A DNA stretch of 64,000 bases, taken from contig JANYKN010000134.1 of assembly GCA_025361565.1 (NCBI GenBank), positions 1 through 64,000 of the forward strand, read 5' to 3'. Source of the stretch: Bacteroidota bacterium. GTDB lineage: Bacteria > Bacteroidota > Bacteroidia > Bacteroidales > NBLH01. The notes under the pieces were generated by a model. It did not search any database and was not told the DNA's origin. It worked only from the letters and a program-made list of their open reading frames with translations. Made by a program: the position numbers and the translations under genes. Of the stretch, positions 18,015 to 27,589 are shown piece after piece (within the stretch, counting starts at the first letter, position 1; every line of letters begins with the position of its first letter).

Positions 18015-19991
18015 TTATTCATTTTCAATCGGTAACTGAATTTTAAATGTTACTTTTAATGCTTTAAAGATAATAATAATATCGTTTTTTATTTGATAGT
18101 TTTTTGCGTAGTTTAAGTTTAATTCATAAATATCCTTATCTGAAAGCAAGTTTATATCTTTAAATTGAATCGGATTGAATATCCCTTTTTGCAATTTGGG
18201 GAGGTTTTTTGTATGCTCTGGTTGGTTTTGAAAATAAGAAACCCATGTTAGTTTCCCGAATGTAATTTTGTTAAAAGTAGCTAAAATTTGTAAAGGTTTA
18301 TTTTTTATAAAGAATACAGGTAGAATAGGTATAAATGAAAATACAATCAAAATATCCAACATTCTTTTTATAAATTTATTTATCGGATCTGAAATTAAAC
18401 TTATTTTAAAATCTGGAATGGAATTTAAATTAATAACTGATTGTGAACCAATCATAAGTGAGTTCGCAGGCAGTATAATTTTAAATTCAAGTCTTTTGTT
18501 GTTAGCATTTATTATACAATCAATGATTTCTCCAATATCCAGATCTTTTATGAAAAAAATGATACTTTCTATTTTATAAATGTCAATAATATCTGATAAA
18601 TTGTGGAGATCGTTTTGTGATTTATCAATAGAGCTGCCTATTGCAACAGATTGGCAAATTTCAAAATCTTTGTCAATACTTTTTGGATAATGAATAAAAG
18701 AATCATTCTTTTGATTTCCGATAAGAAGTGCTTTTTTGCGATAAAATATTGAAAAGCCTTTTCCTTTGTTTTGTATTAGTCGAATGATTAACCTGTTTAT
18801 TGTAGTGCAGCAAAATGCCAATCCTGCTCCCAGTAAAATTAATGCTCTTGAATATCTATAGTTTTCTGGTAGTAATGCATATATAATTAATATTGATGCG
18901 GTGCCAAGCGTAATGGCTTTTATTAAGTCATTAATTTTTGCACCTGCTCCATAACCTTTAAAATAATAAATAAATATGCTCCAAACTAGAATAAATCCAG
19001 GTACATAGAAATCAAAGAAATACGGTGAATAGGCATTAAATCCCGAGAACTTATAATTTTCCCAAAATTTGATTACTTGATTATACGACAAATAAATGAG
19101 GATAAAATCAAAAAATGGTAAAAAAGTGATCTGGATTATTTGCCGGAATAGTGAAATAGCTGCTCTTAAATAAATGGCACAGTATATTGCGAACCTGAAC
19201 AAGCGTCTTTTTTTGCCTTTATAGTGTTTTGCCGCAAAAATGAGCATTGCATTATAAAAAATCTTTACGTATTTTATACTTGTTTTTTTTGTACTCTCTC
19301 CCTTATAATGAATAATTGTTGTGTTCGGGAAATAATAATTATCGTAATTTGCTTGTGATATCCTGAATGAAAGGTCAATATCTTCGCCATACATGAAAAA
19401 ATCCTCATCAAGAAGACCAATTTTATCCAACACATTTTTTCGTATGAACATGTAAGCCCCAGATAAAACCTCAACTTTGTGAATTTCATTTTCATCGATG
19501 TATTTGAGCTGATATTTTCCAAAAACTTTTGATTTAGGGAAAAGTTTTGAAAAGCCGAACATTTTGTAAAATGCTGATATTGGGGTTGGTAAAGATCTTT
19601 TAGATTCTGGGAGAAATTCTCCTTTCCCGTTTATCATTCTAACTCCTAAGGCTCCAGCAGAGACATTCTCGTCCATGAAATTCTTACATAAAAACAAGCT
19701 GCTTTCCTGTATAACTGTATCTGGATTAAGGAGTAAGATATATTCTCCCTTTGAAAGTTTTATTCCTTGATTACATGCATATGCAAATCCTTTATTTTCA
19801 TTATTACATATAAGTTTTACATCAGGAAATTTGCTTTTCACCATTTCTGCAGAATTGTCAACAGAATTATTGTCAACAACAAATACTTCGATTTCAAAGT
19901 TGATTGCAGATTTGTATACCGAATAGAGGCATTGTTCTAAAAATGCTTCAACATTATAGCTAATAATAATTATGGAGATTTCAACTGACAT
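18015..19991 (-). CDS. Family 2 glycosyltransferase fused to a degenerate sugar-phosphotransferase-like membrane domain
   Basis: A 658-residue protein. Residues 1-290 are a GT2 rhamnosyl-type transferase (DNNSVDNSAEMV, LLLNPDTVI as the metal/nucleotide site, GEDIDLSFRI). Then come about four to five membrane helices (about 285-405), a Rossmann-like segment starting ALLIGNQKNDSF (about 415-520), and a C-terminal segment (about 540-658) that starts FIKRMLDILIVFSFIP and ends NYAKNYQIKNDIIIIFKALK, as polyprenyl glycosylphosphotransferases do. The catalytic KFRSM-type and VGPRP motifs of that family are absent, so this half is probably not a priming transferase. A role in surface glycan assembly at the inner membrane is likely. 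Confidence 0.78.
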   Translation of the reverse strand: MSVEISIIIISYNVEAFLEQCLYSVYKSAINFEIEVFVVDNNSVDNSAEMVKSKFPDVKLICNNENKGFAYACNQGIKLSKGEYILLLNPDTVIQESSLFLCKNFMDENVSAGALGVRMINGKGEFLPESKRSLPTPISAFYKMFGFSKLFPKSKVFGKYQLKYIDENEIHKVEVLSGAYMFIRKNVLDKIGLLDEDFFMYGEDIDLSFRISQANYDNYYFPNTTIIHYKGESTKKTSIKYVKIFYNAMLIFAAKHYKGKKRRLFRFAIYCAIYLRAAISLFRQIIQITFLPFFDFILIYLSYNQVIKFWENYKFSGFNAYSPYFFDFYVPGFILVWSIFIYYFKGYGAGAKINDLIKAITLGTASILIIYALLPENYRYSRALILLGAGLAFCCTTINRLIIRLIQNKGKGFSIFYRKKALLIGNQKNDSFIHYPKSIDKDFEICQSVAIGSSIDKSQNDLHNLSDIIDIYKIESIIFFIKDLDIGEIIDCIINANNKRLEFKIILPANSLMIGSQSVINLNSIPDFKISLISDPINKFIKRMLDILIVFSFIPILPVFFIKNKPLQILATFNKITFGKLTWVSYFQNQPEHTKNLPKLQKGIFNPIQFKDINLLSDKDIYELNLNYAKNYQIKNDIIIIFKALKVTFKIQLPIENE

Positions 19992-20010
19992 TATTATTCA
20001 ATTTTTCAAA

Positions 20011-20036
20011 ACAAAAAAACAGCATTAAGCTGTTTT
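20011..20036 (-). terminator. Intrinsic terminator of the SUMF1 gene pair
   Basis: Reading the minus strand, AAAACAGC - TTAAT - GCTGTTTT continues into a run of T residues. The stem starts at the stop codon of the gene ending at 20035. Confidence 0.7.
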
Positions 20037-20829
20037 ATGGATTTCGTACTACTCTGAAACCGTAATTATAATTAGTATAATGTGGATATGGTCCATCGCG
20101 TGCTGTTAGCCTGGCAAGCTGGCTTACATAATACCAGGAACCGCCACGGATTACTCTAAAAGGGGAACTTTCAGGTCCTGTAGGATTTTTTTGGCTACCG
20201 GAAGGATACTTTCCAAAAAAATCTTTACACCATTCCCAGGCGTTTCCGCTCATATCAAAAATTCCAAGTTCGTTAGACTTTAGTTGACCAACAGGTTGAG
20301 TGCCTTTTTCATAAGTAGTTTCATCGTACCAGGCAACTTTATTAGCGCTATTCGAACCGCTATATTTATAGTTCTTTGATTGGTTACCTCCTCTTGCTGC
20401 ATATTCCCATTGGGCTTCAGTTGGCAGTGAATATTTTTGACCTGTTTTTGCTGAAAGCCATTCACAATAGTCAGAAGCTTCTTTCCATGTAACATTAACT
20501 ATTGGATTATTGTCTTTCCAAACCCATTTACTTGCATTTGGATGTTCTTCATACCAATCTGCATTTGGTTCTACCGGAATTTTTTTTCCTGTTTCTTTGC
20601 AATAGGCTTTGTATTGTGCTACTGTTATTTCGTATTTCCCGATATAAAAATCATTTAAAGTAACAGGATGAACTGGTTTTTCATCAGCATCACCATTGTT
20701 GTCTCCCATTTGAAATGAACCGCCCTTAACAAAAACCATTTCCGGAAAATTCTGGCCTTTAAGGATTTGACCAAGAAAAATAGTATTGGCAACTATGCAA
20801 ACTAAAAATAATTTCCTAAACATAAACAT
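20035..20829 (-). CDS. SUMF1/FGE-fold secreted protein (catalytic Cys absent)
   Basis: A 264-residue protein with a signal peptide (about 1-25, ending LKGQ) and a single formylglycine-generating-enzyme (SUMF1) domain: MVFVKGGSFQMGD at the start, FYIGKYEITVAQYKAYC, LPTEAQWEYAARGG, FDMSGNAWEWCKDFFG, VIRGGSWYY and the closing YNYGFRVVRNP. The C-terminal active-site cysteines of true FGE (in GGS-x-x-C and nearby) are replaced (GGSWYYVSQLARLTARDG), so sulfatase activation is unlikely. Bacteroidota use this fold in GldK/GldJ-type gliding and T9SS proteins. It lies 18 bp after its paralogue and shares a terminator. Confidence 0.85.
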   Translation of the reverse strand: MFMFRKLFLVCIVANTIFLGQILKGQNFPEMVFVKGGSFQMGDNNGDADEKPVHPVTLNDFYIGKYEITVAQYKAYCKETGKKIPVEPNADWYEEHPNASKWVWKDNNPIVNVTWKEASDYCEWLSAKTGQKYSLPTEAQWEYAARGGNQSKNYKYSGSNSANKVAWYDETTYEKGTQPVGQLKSNELGIFDMSGNAWEWCKDFFGKYPSGSQKNPTGPESSPFRVIRGGSWYYVSQLARLTARDGPYPHYTNYNYGFRVVRNP

Positions 20830-20847
20830 CCTGGTATTTAATTCGGT

Positions 20848-21750
20848 TTATTTATTTTTTGCTATTCTAAAACCATATGTATAATTTGTGAAAGCTGCAT
20901 TTGGTCCATCCCTGTCAGCGATTCTTGCATATTCAGATCTGTAGTGCCAAGAACCTCCGCGTAAACTTCTGTATATATTTGCACCTGGGCCGGTTGGATT
21001 TTCTTTAGGACTATTGGCATAATAATTAGATGTAAAATAATCGTTACACCATTCCCAAACATTTCCGCTCATATCAAAAATTCCAAGTTCATTCGGTTTT
21101 AAAGTACCTACCTTAACAGGACCTTTAAAATTTGTAGTCCCATCATACCAAGCTACTTCATCAATATTATTGCTCCCACTATATTTGTATCCCTGCGATA
21201 ATTTACCACCCCGTGCAGCATATTCCCATTCAGCTTCAGTTGGTAACCGGTATCCATTTGCAGATAAAGTCCAGCTTACTTCACTTTTATTTATTTTGTA
21301 CACCTTTTGAAGACCTTGTTTTTCACTTAACCAATTGCAATATTCAACTGCATCAAACCAGGTTACATTATGCATTGGAAAAAAGTCTTTCCAGCCCCAC
21401 CATTGATTTTTTGTTAACGGATAAAAAAATTTAGTATCGGGATGCTCAGCAAACCATGCCGAATCCGGAGGTTCTGGCATTTGTTTTCCTTTTGCTGCTA
21501 TAAATTCTTTATATTCTTTAACTGTAACTTCATATTTACCGAGATAAAAACTATTTAATTTGACCTCATGCCTTGGCAATTCGTTATTAAACTCTGATCC
21601 TTTTATTTTATCTTTAGCGTCATCTCGCCCCATCATAAAGCTTCCACCTTCCACTAATACCATTTCGGGCTGAGCATTCGCCATCGCCGATAAAAAAATA
21701 TAGAAAAGTACAAAAAGAGATGATTGTATGAAACTACCTTGATTTCTCAT
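20848..21750 (-). CDS. SUMF1/FGE-fold secreted protein, paralogue
   Basis: A 300-residue exported SUMF1-domain protein with a signal peptide (about 1-26) and the same ordered motifs as the downstream gene: MVLVEGGSFMMGRD, FYLGKYEVTVKEYKEFI, LPTEAEWEYAARGG, FDMSGNVWEWCNDYF, LRGGSWHYRSEYARIADRDG, YTYGFRIAKNK. It has an insertion of about 35 residues after the first third. Cysteines equivalent to the FGE catalytic pair are missing. The pair may act as binding or scaffold proteins in the periplasm or outer membrane. It is the first gene of a two-gene operon; 263 AT-rich bases separate it from the PorE-like gene upstream. Confidence 0.85.
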   Translation of the reverse strand: MRNQGSFIQSSLFVLFYIFLSAMANAQPEMVLVEGGSFMMGRDDAKDKIKGSEFNNELPRHEVKLNSFYLGKYEVTVKEYKEFIAAKGKQMPEPPDSAWFAEHPDTKFFYPLTKNQWWGWKDFFPMHNVTWFDAVEYCNWLSEKQGLQKVYKINKSEVSWTLSANGYRLPTEAEWEYAARGGKLSQGYKYSGSNNIDEVAWYDGTTNFKGPVKVGTLKPNELGIFDMSGNVWEWCNDYFTSNYYANSPKENPTGPGANIYRSLRGGSWHYRSEYARIADRDGPNAAFTNYTYGFRIAKNK

Positions 21751-22013
21751 TACTCGATAATTTTATTACCTGAAAGTTTTCTTTAAAAGCATAAAAGTAA
21801 CAAAAATTTCTAATTAAATTTATCAAAATTAATGTCATTTTTTATTCCGAAAATATTATTATTTCTGCTATAAACTGAAAAATTATATTATTTATCTGAT
21901 TAAAATCAAAAGAAAATTAAATTTTATTCGATAATTTTTAACTTTTTGAAACATAATAATCATGCCATTTATCAATTGTTTTCGATTGAATTGATGCTCT
22001 TCATGTTCATAAA

Positions 22014-23924
22014 CTAATTTTTTGCAATAATTTTCAAACTTGTTCTTCTATTTAATGCTTGACCTTCTTTTGAATCATTACTAGCAATGGGTTGAGTAAA
22101 TCCATAACCTTTATATGAGAGATACTTTTTTTCAAGACCTCCTTTAATTAAATATTCATATACAGTTTTTGCCCTGTTAGTTGATAATTTTTGGTTATAG
22201 ATTTCAGTACCTAAATTATCAGTATGTCCTTGTATTTCAATAGCTAAATTATTTTGTTTAACAAATTGGACTATTTTGTCCAGTTCGGGAAAGGATTCTT
22301 TTTCGAGCTCATACGAATCGAAATGGAAAAAAATATTTTTCAATATTGCCAATTCTCCAATTTCAATGGGTTGCAACGGAATCTTAATATAAATGTTTGA
22401 ATCTGGTAATGAATAATTTTCGGAATAGAACATGTATCCTTTTTTATTTACATGGAATGCATATCTGTTATTCGGCATTAAACTGACCAGAAACTCTCCT
22501 GTTAGTTCGTCTGATGAAGAGGTCAAAACTAATTTTCCATCATAATTTGAAATATCAATGGCAGACGAAAGTGGTTGATATGTTTTTGCATCATAAACTA
22601 TTCCTTTTATAAAAATTGATTTACCAGGCCTTATAGTGGGCGGAATAGTAAATTGATAGATGTCTTTTTGGCCATAACCTCCATCCATATTTGATGAAAT
22701 AAGCCCAAAGTCTCCGCTGGCATTAATTACCAGGCTTTCTTCATTAAAATAAGTATTTATTGGGTATCCTAAATTTTTCGCCTCTTGCCATTCTCCATTC
22801 TTGTTTTTTCGAGACATGAATAAATCGCTTCCACCCATGCCCAAATGGCCTTCAGATGAAAAATATAAGGTATTGTTATCATAATGAATGAAAGGTGCAA
22901 GTTCATCTTCTGTAGTATTAATGCTATCTCCAAGATTAATGGGCTGTCCCCATCTTTTATTTACATCTAGTTGACTCATCCAAATATCAAATTTTCCTTT
23001 GCCGCCGGGCCGGTTACTTATAAAATAAAGGGTTTTTCCATCTGATGATAAACTAGGTTGGGTCTCTTTGTAGCTTCCGTTTATCGGGGTTCCAATATTA
23101 ATAGGTCTGGACCAGTTTTTGCCTTTTTTTTCGGATATGTATAAGTCACAACTGCCATAACTATCTTTTCTTAAACATGCTGTAAATACCATAGTTTTGC
23201 CATCTGCCGATATGGTTTGGGCTCCTTCACTTAATTCAGAATTAATAGGTTCCGAAAGCCTTTGCGCAACTTGCCATTTTCCATTTTGTTTCAGAGAAAA
23301 GTACAAATCTTCCTGCGAATTAATTTGTCTGTCTGATGATGTATAAACAAGCATACTGTCATCGGCAGTGAGGCATGGCCAATATTCGCTTATTGGCGTA
23401 TTTATATTTGGGCCAAGATTTATCGGCTCAAAATCCACCGGATGCTTGATTAATTCAAGCGCAAAATTGCATTGTTTTATTTTTAAATTTATATTATCGG
23501 TATATTCAATTTTTTTCTTTTCAAAGGCGAAAAAATTCTGATAATCGTTAGTAGCTTCCTTATATTTACCGGTTTCTTTTTCTAAATCGGCTTTTCGCAA
23601 ATACATTAATGCATTATAATCGGCGTTAATTGATATTGCTTTTGAATAATATTCAATAGCCTGGGCTTTTTGGTTTTCGTCACTCGCAATTTCTCCATAT
23701 AAAATGTAAGCATCCAAAAATTGATCGTCTATTGAAAGTACTTCTGCCAGCTCTTTTTTTGCTGATTCAAAATTCTTTAAATTATATTGAGAGATAGCTA
23801 TTTCAAATTTCTTTATCGCTTTTTTTGATTTTGAATAATATATGTTTTGCGAAAATGAAGAAAAGGAATTGATAATGAGTAAAGTTATTGAAAAACAGAA
23901 TATTAATTGTCTTCGGATATTCAT
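22014..23924 (-). CDS. PorE-like envelope protein: TPR, PD40 propeller, OmpA
   Basis: I place the start at 23924: this gives MNIRRQLIFCFSITLLIINS, a proper signal peptide, whereas the upstream ATG at 23975 adds 17 residues that spoil it. The 636-residue product has TPR-like repeats (about 35-150), a PD40 propeller (about 165-430, e.g. FISNRPGGKGKFDIWMS), a carboxypeptidase-regulatory-like domain (IFIKGIVYDAKTYQPLSSAI, about 445-520) and an OmpA C-terminal domain (NQKLSTNRAKTVYEYLIKGG). It is the third protein of this type in 13 kb. PorE in type IX secretion is the best-known relative; a general peptidoglycan-binding sensor role is the alternative. Confidence 0.82.
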   Translation of the reverse strand: MNIRRQLIFCFSITLLIINSFSSFSQNIYYSKSKKAIKKFEIAISQYNLKNFESAKKELAEVLSIDDQFLDAYILYGEIASDENQKAQAIEYYSKAISINADYNALMYLRKADLEKETGKYKEATNDYQNFFAFEKKKIEYTDNINLKIKQCNFALELIKHPVDFEPINLGPNINTPISEYWPCLTADDSMLVYTSSDRQINSQEDLYFSLKQNGKWQVAQRLSEPINSELSEGAQTISADGKTMVFTACLRKDSYGSCDLYISEKKGKNWSRPINIGTPINGSYKETQPSLSSDGKTLYFISNRPGGKGKFDIWMSQLDVNKRWGQPINLGDSINTTEDELAPFIHYDNNTLYFSSEGHLGMGGSDLFMSRKNKNGEWQEAKNLGYPINTYFNEESLVINASGDFGLISSNMDGGYGQKDIYQFTIPPTIRPGKSIFIKGIVYDAKTYQPLSSAIDISNYDGKLVLTSSSDELTGEFLVSLMPNNRYAFHVNKKGYMFYSENYSLPDSNIYIKIPLQPIEIGELAILKNIFFHFDSYELEKESFPELDKIVQFVKQNNLAIEIQGHTDNLGTEIYNQKLSTNRAKTVYEYLIKGGLEKKYLSYKGYGFTQPIASNDSKEGQALNRRTSLKIIAKN

Positions 23925-24097
23925 ATATTTAAATTTGAAATTTGTAAAAATAATTCTAGGAACTACAAGGCACATTCAAAATTACAATATTTAACTCAAA
24001 TTAAAGCATTAGAGTTTCTGGGCTTGAATTTTTGTCCAAACTTAATTTATTTCGTTTTTAATATAAATAAAATGAGATTTCTTAACTCACTTAAAAT

Positions 24098-24730
24098 CTA
24101 TGGGATATGCATAAATTTATGCGATTGGAGAGAAACTTGCCATTTTTGGTTTAGCTTAACATATTCTACAATTTCCGGTATAATCAGCTCATATTTACTC
24201 CATTCCGGTTGAAGATATAATTTACAGGAAGAATCTACTTTTGTAGCATTTTTTTCTGCCCATATTAAATCATCAGAATTTGATATTATTACTTTTAGTT
24301 CGCTTGCTTTGCTATAGATTTCTTTTTTTGGTGGATTTTGTTTTTTAGGGCTTAAACAGATCCAATCCCATTGCCCACGCAAATGATATGCCCCTGAAGT
24401 TTCAACAAAAGTACCTATTGAGTTCTTTTTAAGAAGTTCACACAATGGCCCAAGATTATAAAGTGAAGGTTCTCCGCCAGTAACCACAACAGTTGTGGCA
24501 TTATTTATAAGAACATTTTCTACAATACTTTTAATATCAATAAGTTCGTCAATCATGAAGTTCCACGAAAATTTAGTATCGCACCAACTGCATCCGATAT
24601 CGCAACCTCCAATACGAATAAAATAGGCTGCTTTGCCCATGTGAAATCCTTCGCCTTGAACTGTATAGAATTGATCGATGAGTGGCAATTTGAAGCCATC
24701 GTCAAAAATGGCTTTATCTGGTTTTTTCAA
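24098..24730 (-). CDS. queE: 7-carboxy-7-deazaguanine synthase
   Basis: A 210-residue radical SAM enzyme. It carries the cluster motif C43-x3-C47-x2-C50 (GGCDIGCSWCD), the substrate-loop start IDQFYTVQGEGFHMGKAAYF, and the SAM-binding GGE (VVVTGGEPSLY). It converts 6-carboxy-tetrahydropterin to 7-carboxy-7-deazaguanine in queuosine (preQ0) synthesis in the cytoplasm. The length is typical of short Bacteroidota QueE. Other que genes are not in the window. It lies between a PorE-like gene and a two-component system, transcribed in the same direction, with gaps of 122 bp or more. Confidence 0.94.
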   Translation of the reverse strand: MKKPDKAIFDDGFKLPLIDQFYTVQGEGFHMGKAAYFIRIGGCDIGCSWCDTKFSWNFMIDELIDIKSIVENVLINNATTVVVTGGEPSLYNLGPLCELLKKNSIGTFVETSGAYHLRGQWDWICLSPKKQNPPKKEIYSKASELKVIISNSDDLIWAEKNATKVDSSCKLYLQPEWSKYELIIPEIVEYVKLNQKWQVSLQSHKFMHIP

Positions 24731-24852
24731 AAGAGTTTATATTAATTGAGATTTGTATAAACAGTTAATAGCTAACTGTAATTGGCTGCAAAAATAATAA
24801 AATTAACCTCAATTTTAAAACTTTATGCTGAACGGACAATCGAATTAGATGT

Positions 24853-26214
24853 TTAAAAGGTCAATGTAAAACAGGTTTCTATAAATGGCAAGGAATTTAC
24901 TTTGATGTTGCCATGATGACTGCGCATAATTTGTTTTGATAGACTTAGCCCAATCCCTGAACCACTTGATTTGGTAGTAAAAAAGGGAATAAAAATTTTA
25001 TCTCCAACATCTTTAATAATGCCCTGGCCATTATCAACAACCTGAATTGTCCTTTTCCCGTTGTTATTAATAAAGGCTTTCATTTTAATTTTTTTCTTTT
25101 CTACATTTTCAAGGGCATGAATTGAATTTTTAACCAGGTTTATCAATACTTGTTCAATAAGCTGTTCATCGGCAGTAAGTTCCAATTTATCCGGAACTAT
25201 TGAAATATCGAAATTAATGTTATTTTCTATCAGATCTTTTTCAAGTAATTTGCGTATATTCTCAAATTGATCTTTTACCATATATACAGAGTAATTTGGT
25301 ATTGGAATACGAGTAAGATTTCGATATTTTTCAACAAAATGAATCAAGCCTGTACTGCGTTTGTGAATAGTACCCAAACCATTGATTATATCATTAATGG
25401 TTTCACGATCATGATTCTGGTCAATATAAGGTTCTAAGTGGCCTACAACATCATTAACCAAAATATTTACAGTTGAAGTTAGTGAGGCAATTGGTGCAAT
25501 AGAATTCATAATTTCGTGTGTTAATACACGAATTAGCTTTTGCCAGGCCTCCATTTCTTGTTCCTCAAGTTCTGATTGAATATTTTTGATTGAAACCAGA
25601 ATAATATCCCTTTCATTTATCTTGAATTCAGTGGCTTGAATTGAAAGTTGAAGCAGATCTTCACCAATTTTAACTTTTAGTAATTCATTACTTCCGGGTT
25701 CGATATTGAAAAAGAATAATTCCAGGCCTGGGCTCCATGTCTCCAGTAATTGAATGTTTTTTAAATGAGGGACATTAAAAAGCTTTTTTGCCGCATTGTT
25801 AATCATCTCAACGGTTCCATCTTTTTGATAAGCAATAATTCCGATTTCAATATGTGACATTATTTTTTGGAGATAAAAATAATGTTCCTCTTTTTCGCTT
25901 CTGATTTTTTGAAAATCCTCGATTACCTTATTAAATGCCTTTTTTAAATTATCAAAGGATGAGCCCAGACCTTCGGATTGAAATGTTCGGCTAAAGTCTG
26001 AAAACCTTACTGATTCTAAAAAACTAGTTACAATGCGATTGGTTTTTTCGATATAGTGAATTAGCGAAAAAACCTGAACCAGGATTAGAATAAGAAGTAG
26101 AAAAGGTGTCATGAAATACACACCACTGTTCAACACAGTTACTAGAATAAAGCAGGTAATTACAATCAAAACTACTCTGATTGTAATATTTAATCTAAAG
26201 TTTTTATAAGTCAT
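24853..26214 (-). CDS. Membrane histidine kinase (NtrY/AtoS-like)
   Basis: A 453-residue kinase. Two membrane helices lie in residues 10-52, then a HAMP-like linker and a PAS domain (about 105-215, MSHIEIGIIAYQKDGTVEMI), then the H-box THEIMNSIAPIASL with the phosphorylated His near residue 234, and the HATPase with N-box NLVKNSIHAL, G1 DNGQGI and G2 GSGIGLSLSKQIM. H-box and organisation match kinases that pair with NtrC-type regulators. Its ATG overlaps the 3' end of the response-regulator gene by 11 bp, so the two are translationally coupled partners. The sensed signal is not evident; there is almost no periplasmic loop, so sensing may be in the membrane or by PAS. Confidence 0.93.
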   Translation of the reverse strand: MTYKNFRLNITIRVVLIVITCFILVTVLNSGVYFMTPFLLLILILVQVFSLIHYIEKTNRIVTSFLESVRFSDFSRTFQSEGLGSSFDNLKKAFNKVIEDFQKIRSEKEEHYFYLQKIMSHIEIGIIAYQKDGTVEMINNAAKKLFNVPHLKNIQLLETWSPGLELFFFNIEPGSNELLKVKIGEDLLQLSIQATEFKINERDIILVSIKNIQSELEEQEMEAWQKLIRVLTHEIMNSIAPIASLTSTVNILVNDVVGHLEPYIDQNHDRETINDIINGLGTIHKRSTGLIHFVEKYRNLTRIPIPNYSVYMVKDQFENIRKLLEKDLIENNINFDISIVPDKLELTADEQLIEQVLINLVKNSIHALENVEKKKIKMKAFINNNGKRTIQVVDNGQGIIKDVGDKIFIPFFTTKSSGSGIGLSLSKQIMRSHHGNIKVNSLPFIETCFTLTF

Positions 26215-27589
26215 GTTTTTCCATCCTTCTGTATAATGAAGTCCTGGTAAGGCCCAATTCTTTAGCAGCAGTACTGATATTACCTCGATGTTTTTTCATT
26301 ACTTTTAGAATAATCATTTTTTCAACTTCATCAAGATTGTAATTTTCAAGCTCAACTTCTTCAACTTTAGTACTTTCGTTGGCCAAATGAAAATCTGAAG
26401 GTTGTAAAGTACTTGTATCAGACATGATTACAGCTCTTTCAATAGCATGTTGTAATTCTCTTACATTACCAGGCCAAAGGTATTGTTCTAATTTTTTATA
26501 AGTAGGCGAACTAATTTCTTTAATGTTTTTCTTATATTTTTTGGCATATAATTTTAAAAAATGATTTGCTAAAAGAGGAATGTCTTCTATTCGTTCTCTA
26601 AGTGGTGGAATACTTATTTCAACTGTATTTATTCTATAGAGCAGATCTTCTCTGAATCGATCTTCACTTATCATTTGCTTAATTGGCATATTGGTTGCGC
26701 AGATTAACCTGATATCAATAGGTCTTGGTTTATTTGAACCTAAACGGATAACTTCTCTTCGTTCAAGTACTGTTAAAAGTTTTGATTGTAGCGGAATTGA
26801 AAGGTTTCCAATTTCATCCAGAAACAAAGTACCTCCAGTAGCTATTTCAAAGCGACCTGCTCGTTCTCCTTTGGCATCAGTATATGCACCTTTTACATGG
26901 CCAAATAATTCGCTTTCAAATAAAGTTTCAGTAATTGCCCCCAAATCAACACTGATGAAAACTTCATCCTGGCGTGAAGAATGCTTGTGTAAAGATCTTG
27001 CAACCAATTCCTTACCAGTTCCATTTTCACCTAATATCAAAATGCTGGCATCAGTTTGGGCTACTTTTTTTATAGTCGAAAACACTTTTTGCATTCCCGG
27101 TGAAATTCCTATGAAATCGCCAAAAGGTTTTTCAAGCATGGCCTTATATCCAGATTGTTTCTGACGTAAATCATCAACTTCGAGACGAGATTCCCGTAAT
27201 TTTATTGCAGATGAAATTGTTGCAACTAATTTTTCGTTTTGCCAAGGTTTATTTACAAAATCCAATGCTCCTTGTTTTATAGCTTTTACAGCATTTTCAA
27301 CTTCTCCATATGCTGTTATAAAAATGACAATAGCTGATGGATCTATTTCAAGAATTTTTTCAAGCCAGAAAAACCCTTCATTGCCGCTGATTGCATCTTT
27401 TGTAAAATTCATATCCAGTAAAATCACATCAAAATTACCTTCTTCAATAAGTTTGGGTATTCTTTCCGGATTTTCTTCTGTAACAACTTCTTCAAAATGC
27501 TGTTTAAGTAAAAGTTTTAAAGCAAATAATATATCAGTATTGTCATCAACCGCAAGAATTTTACCTGTTTTTTTTATCATTTTGTTCAT
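26204..27589 (-). CDS. Sigma-54-dependent response regulator (NtrC family)
   Basis: A 461-residue protein with a receiver domain (1-125, phospho-acceptor D59 in VILLDMNF, T/K at ITAYG and KPW), a sigma-54 AAA+ domain (about 165-390) with Walker A GENGTGKE, the sigma-54 contact loop GAYTDA in place of the classical GAFTGA, Walker B GTLFLDEIG and an R-finger region, and a Fis-type HTH (GNISTAAKELGLTRTSLYRR) at the C-terminus. It activates transcription by RNA polymerase with RpoN when phosphorylated. It is the first gene of an operon with the kinase (11-bp overlap). The first ATG is used; Met4 is an alternative. Confidence 0.94.
   Translation of the reverse strand: MNKMIKKTGKILAVDDNTDILFALKLLLKQHFEEVVTEENPERIPKLIEEGNFDVILLDMNFTKDAISGNEGFFWLEKILEIDPSAIVIFITAYGEVENAVKAIKQGALDFVNKPWQNEKLVATISSAIKLRESRLEVDDLRQKQSGYKAMLEKPFGDFIGISPGMQKVFSTIKKVAQTDASILILGENGTGKELVARSLHKHSSRQDEVFISVDLGAITETLFESELFGHVKGAYTDAKGERAGRFEIATGGTLFLDEIGNLSIPLQSKLLTVLERREVIRLGSNKPRPIDIRLICATNMPIKQMISEDRFREDLLYRINTVEISIPPLRERIEDIPLLANHFLKLYAKKYKKNIKEISSPTYKKLEQYLWPGNVRELQHAIERAVIMSDTSTLQPSDFHLANESTKVEEVELENYNLDEVEKMIILKVMKKHRGNISTAAKELGLTRTSLYRRMEKHDL

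Noticed and set aside
20035-21750. Formylglycine-generating enzyme (sulfatase activator) call
   Set aside because: The active-site cysteines are absent in both proteins and no sulfatase gene is in the window.
23907-24212. 101-codon open frame on the plus strand
   Set aside because: It overlaps the end of queE and the start of the PorE-like gene in antisense and has no coding character.
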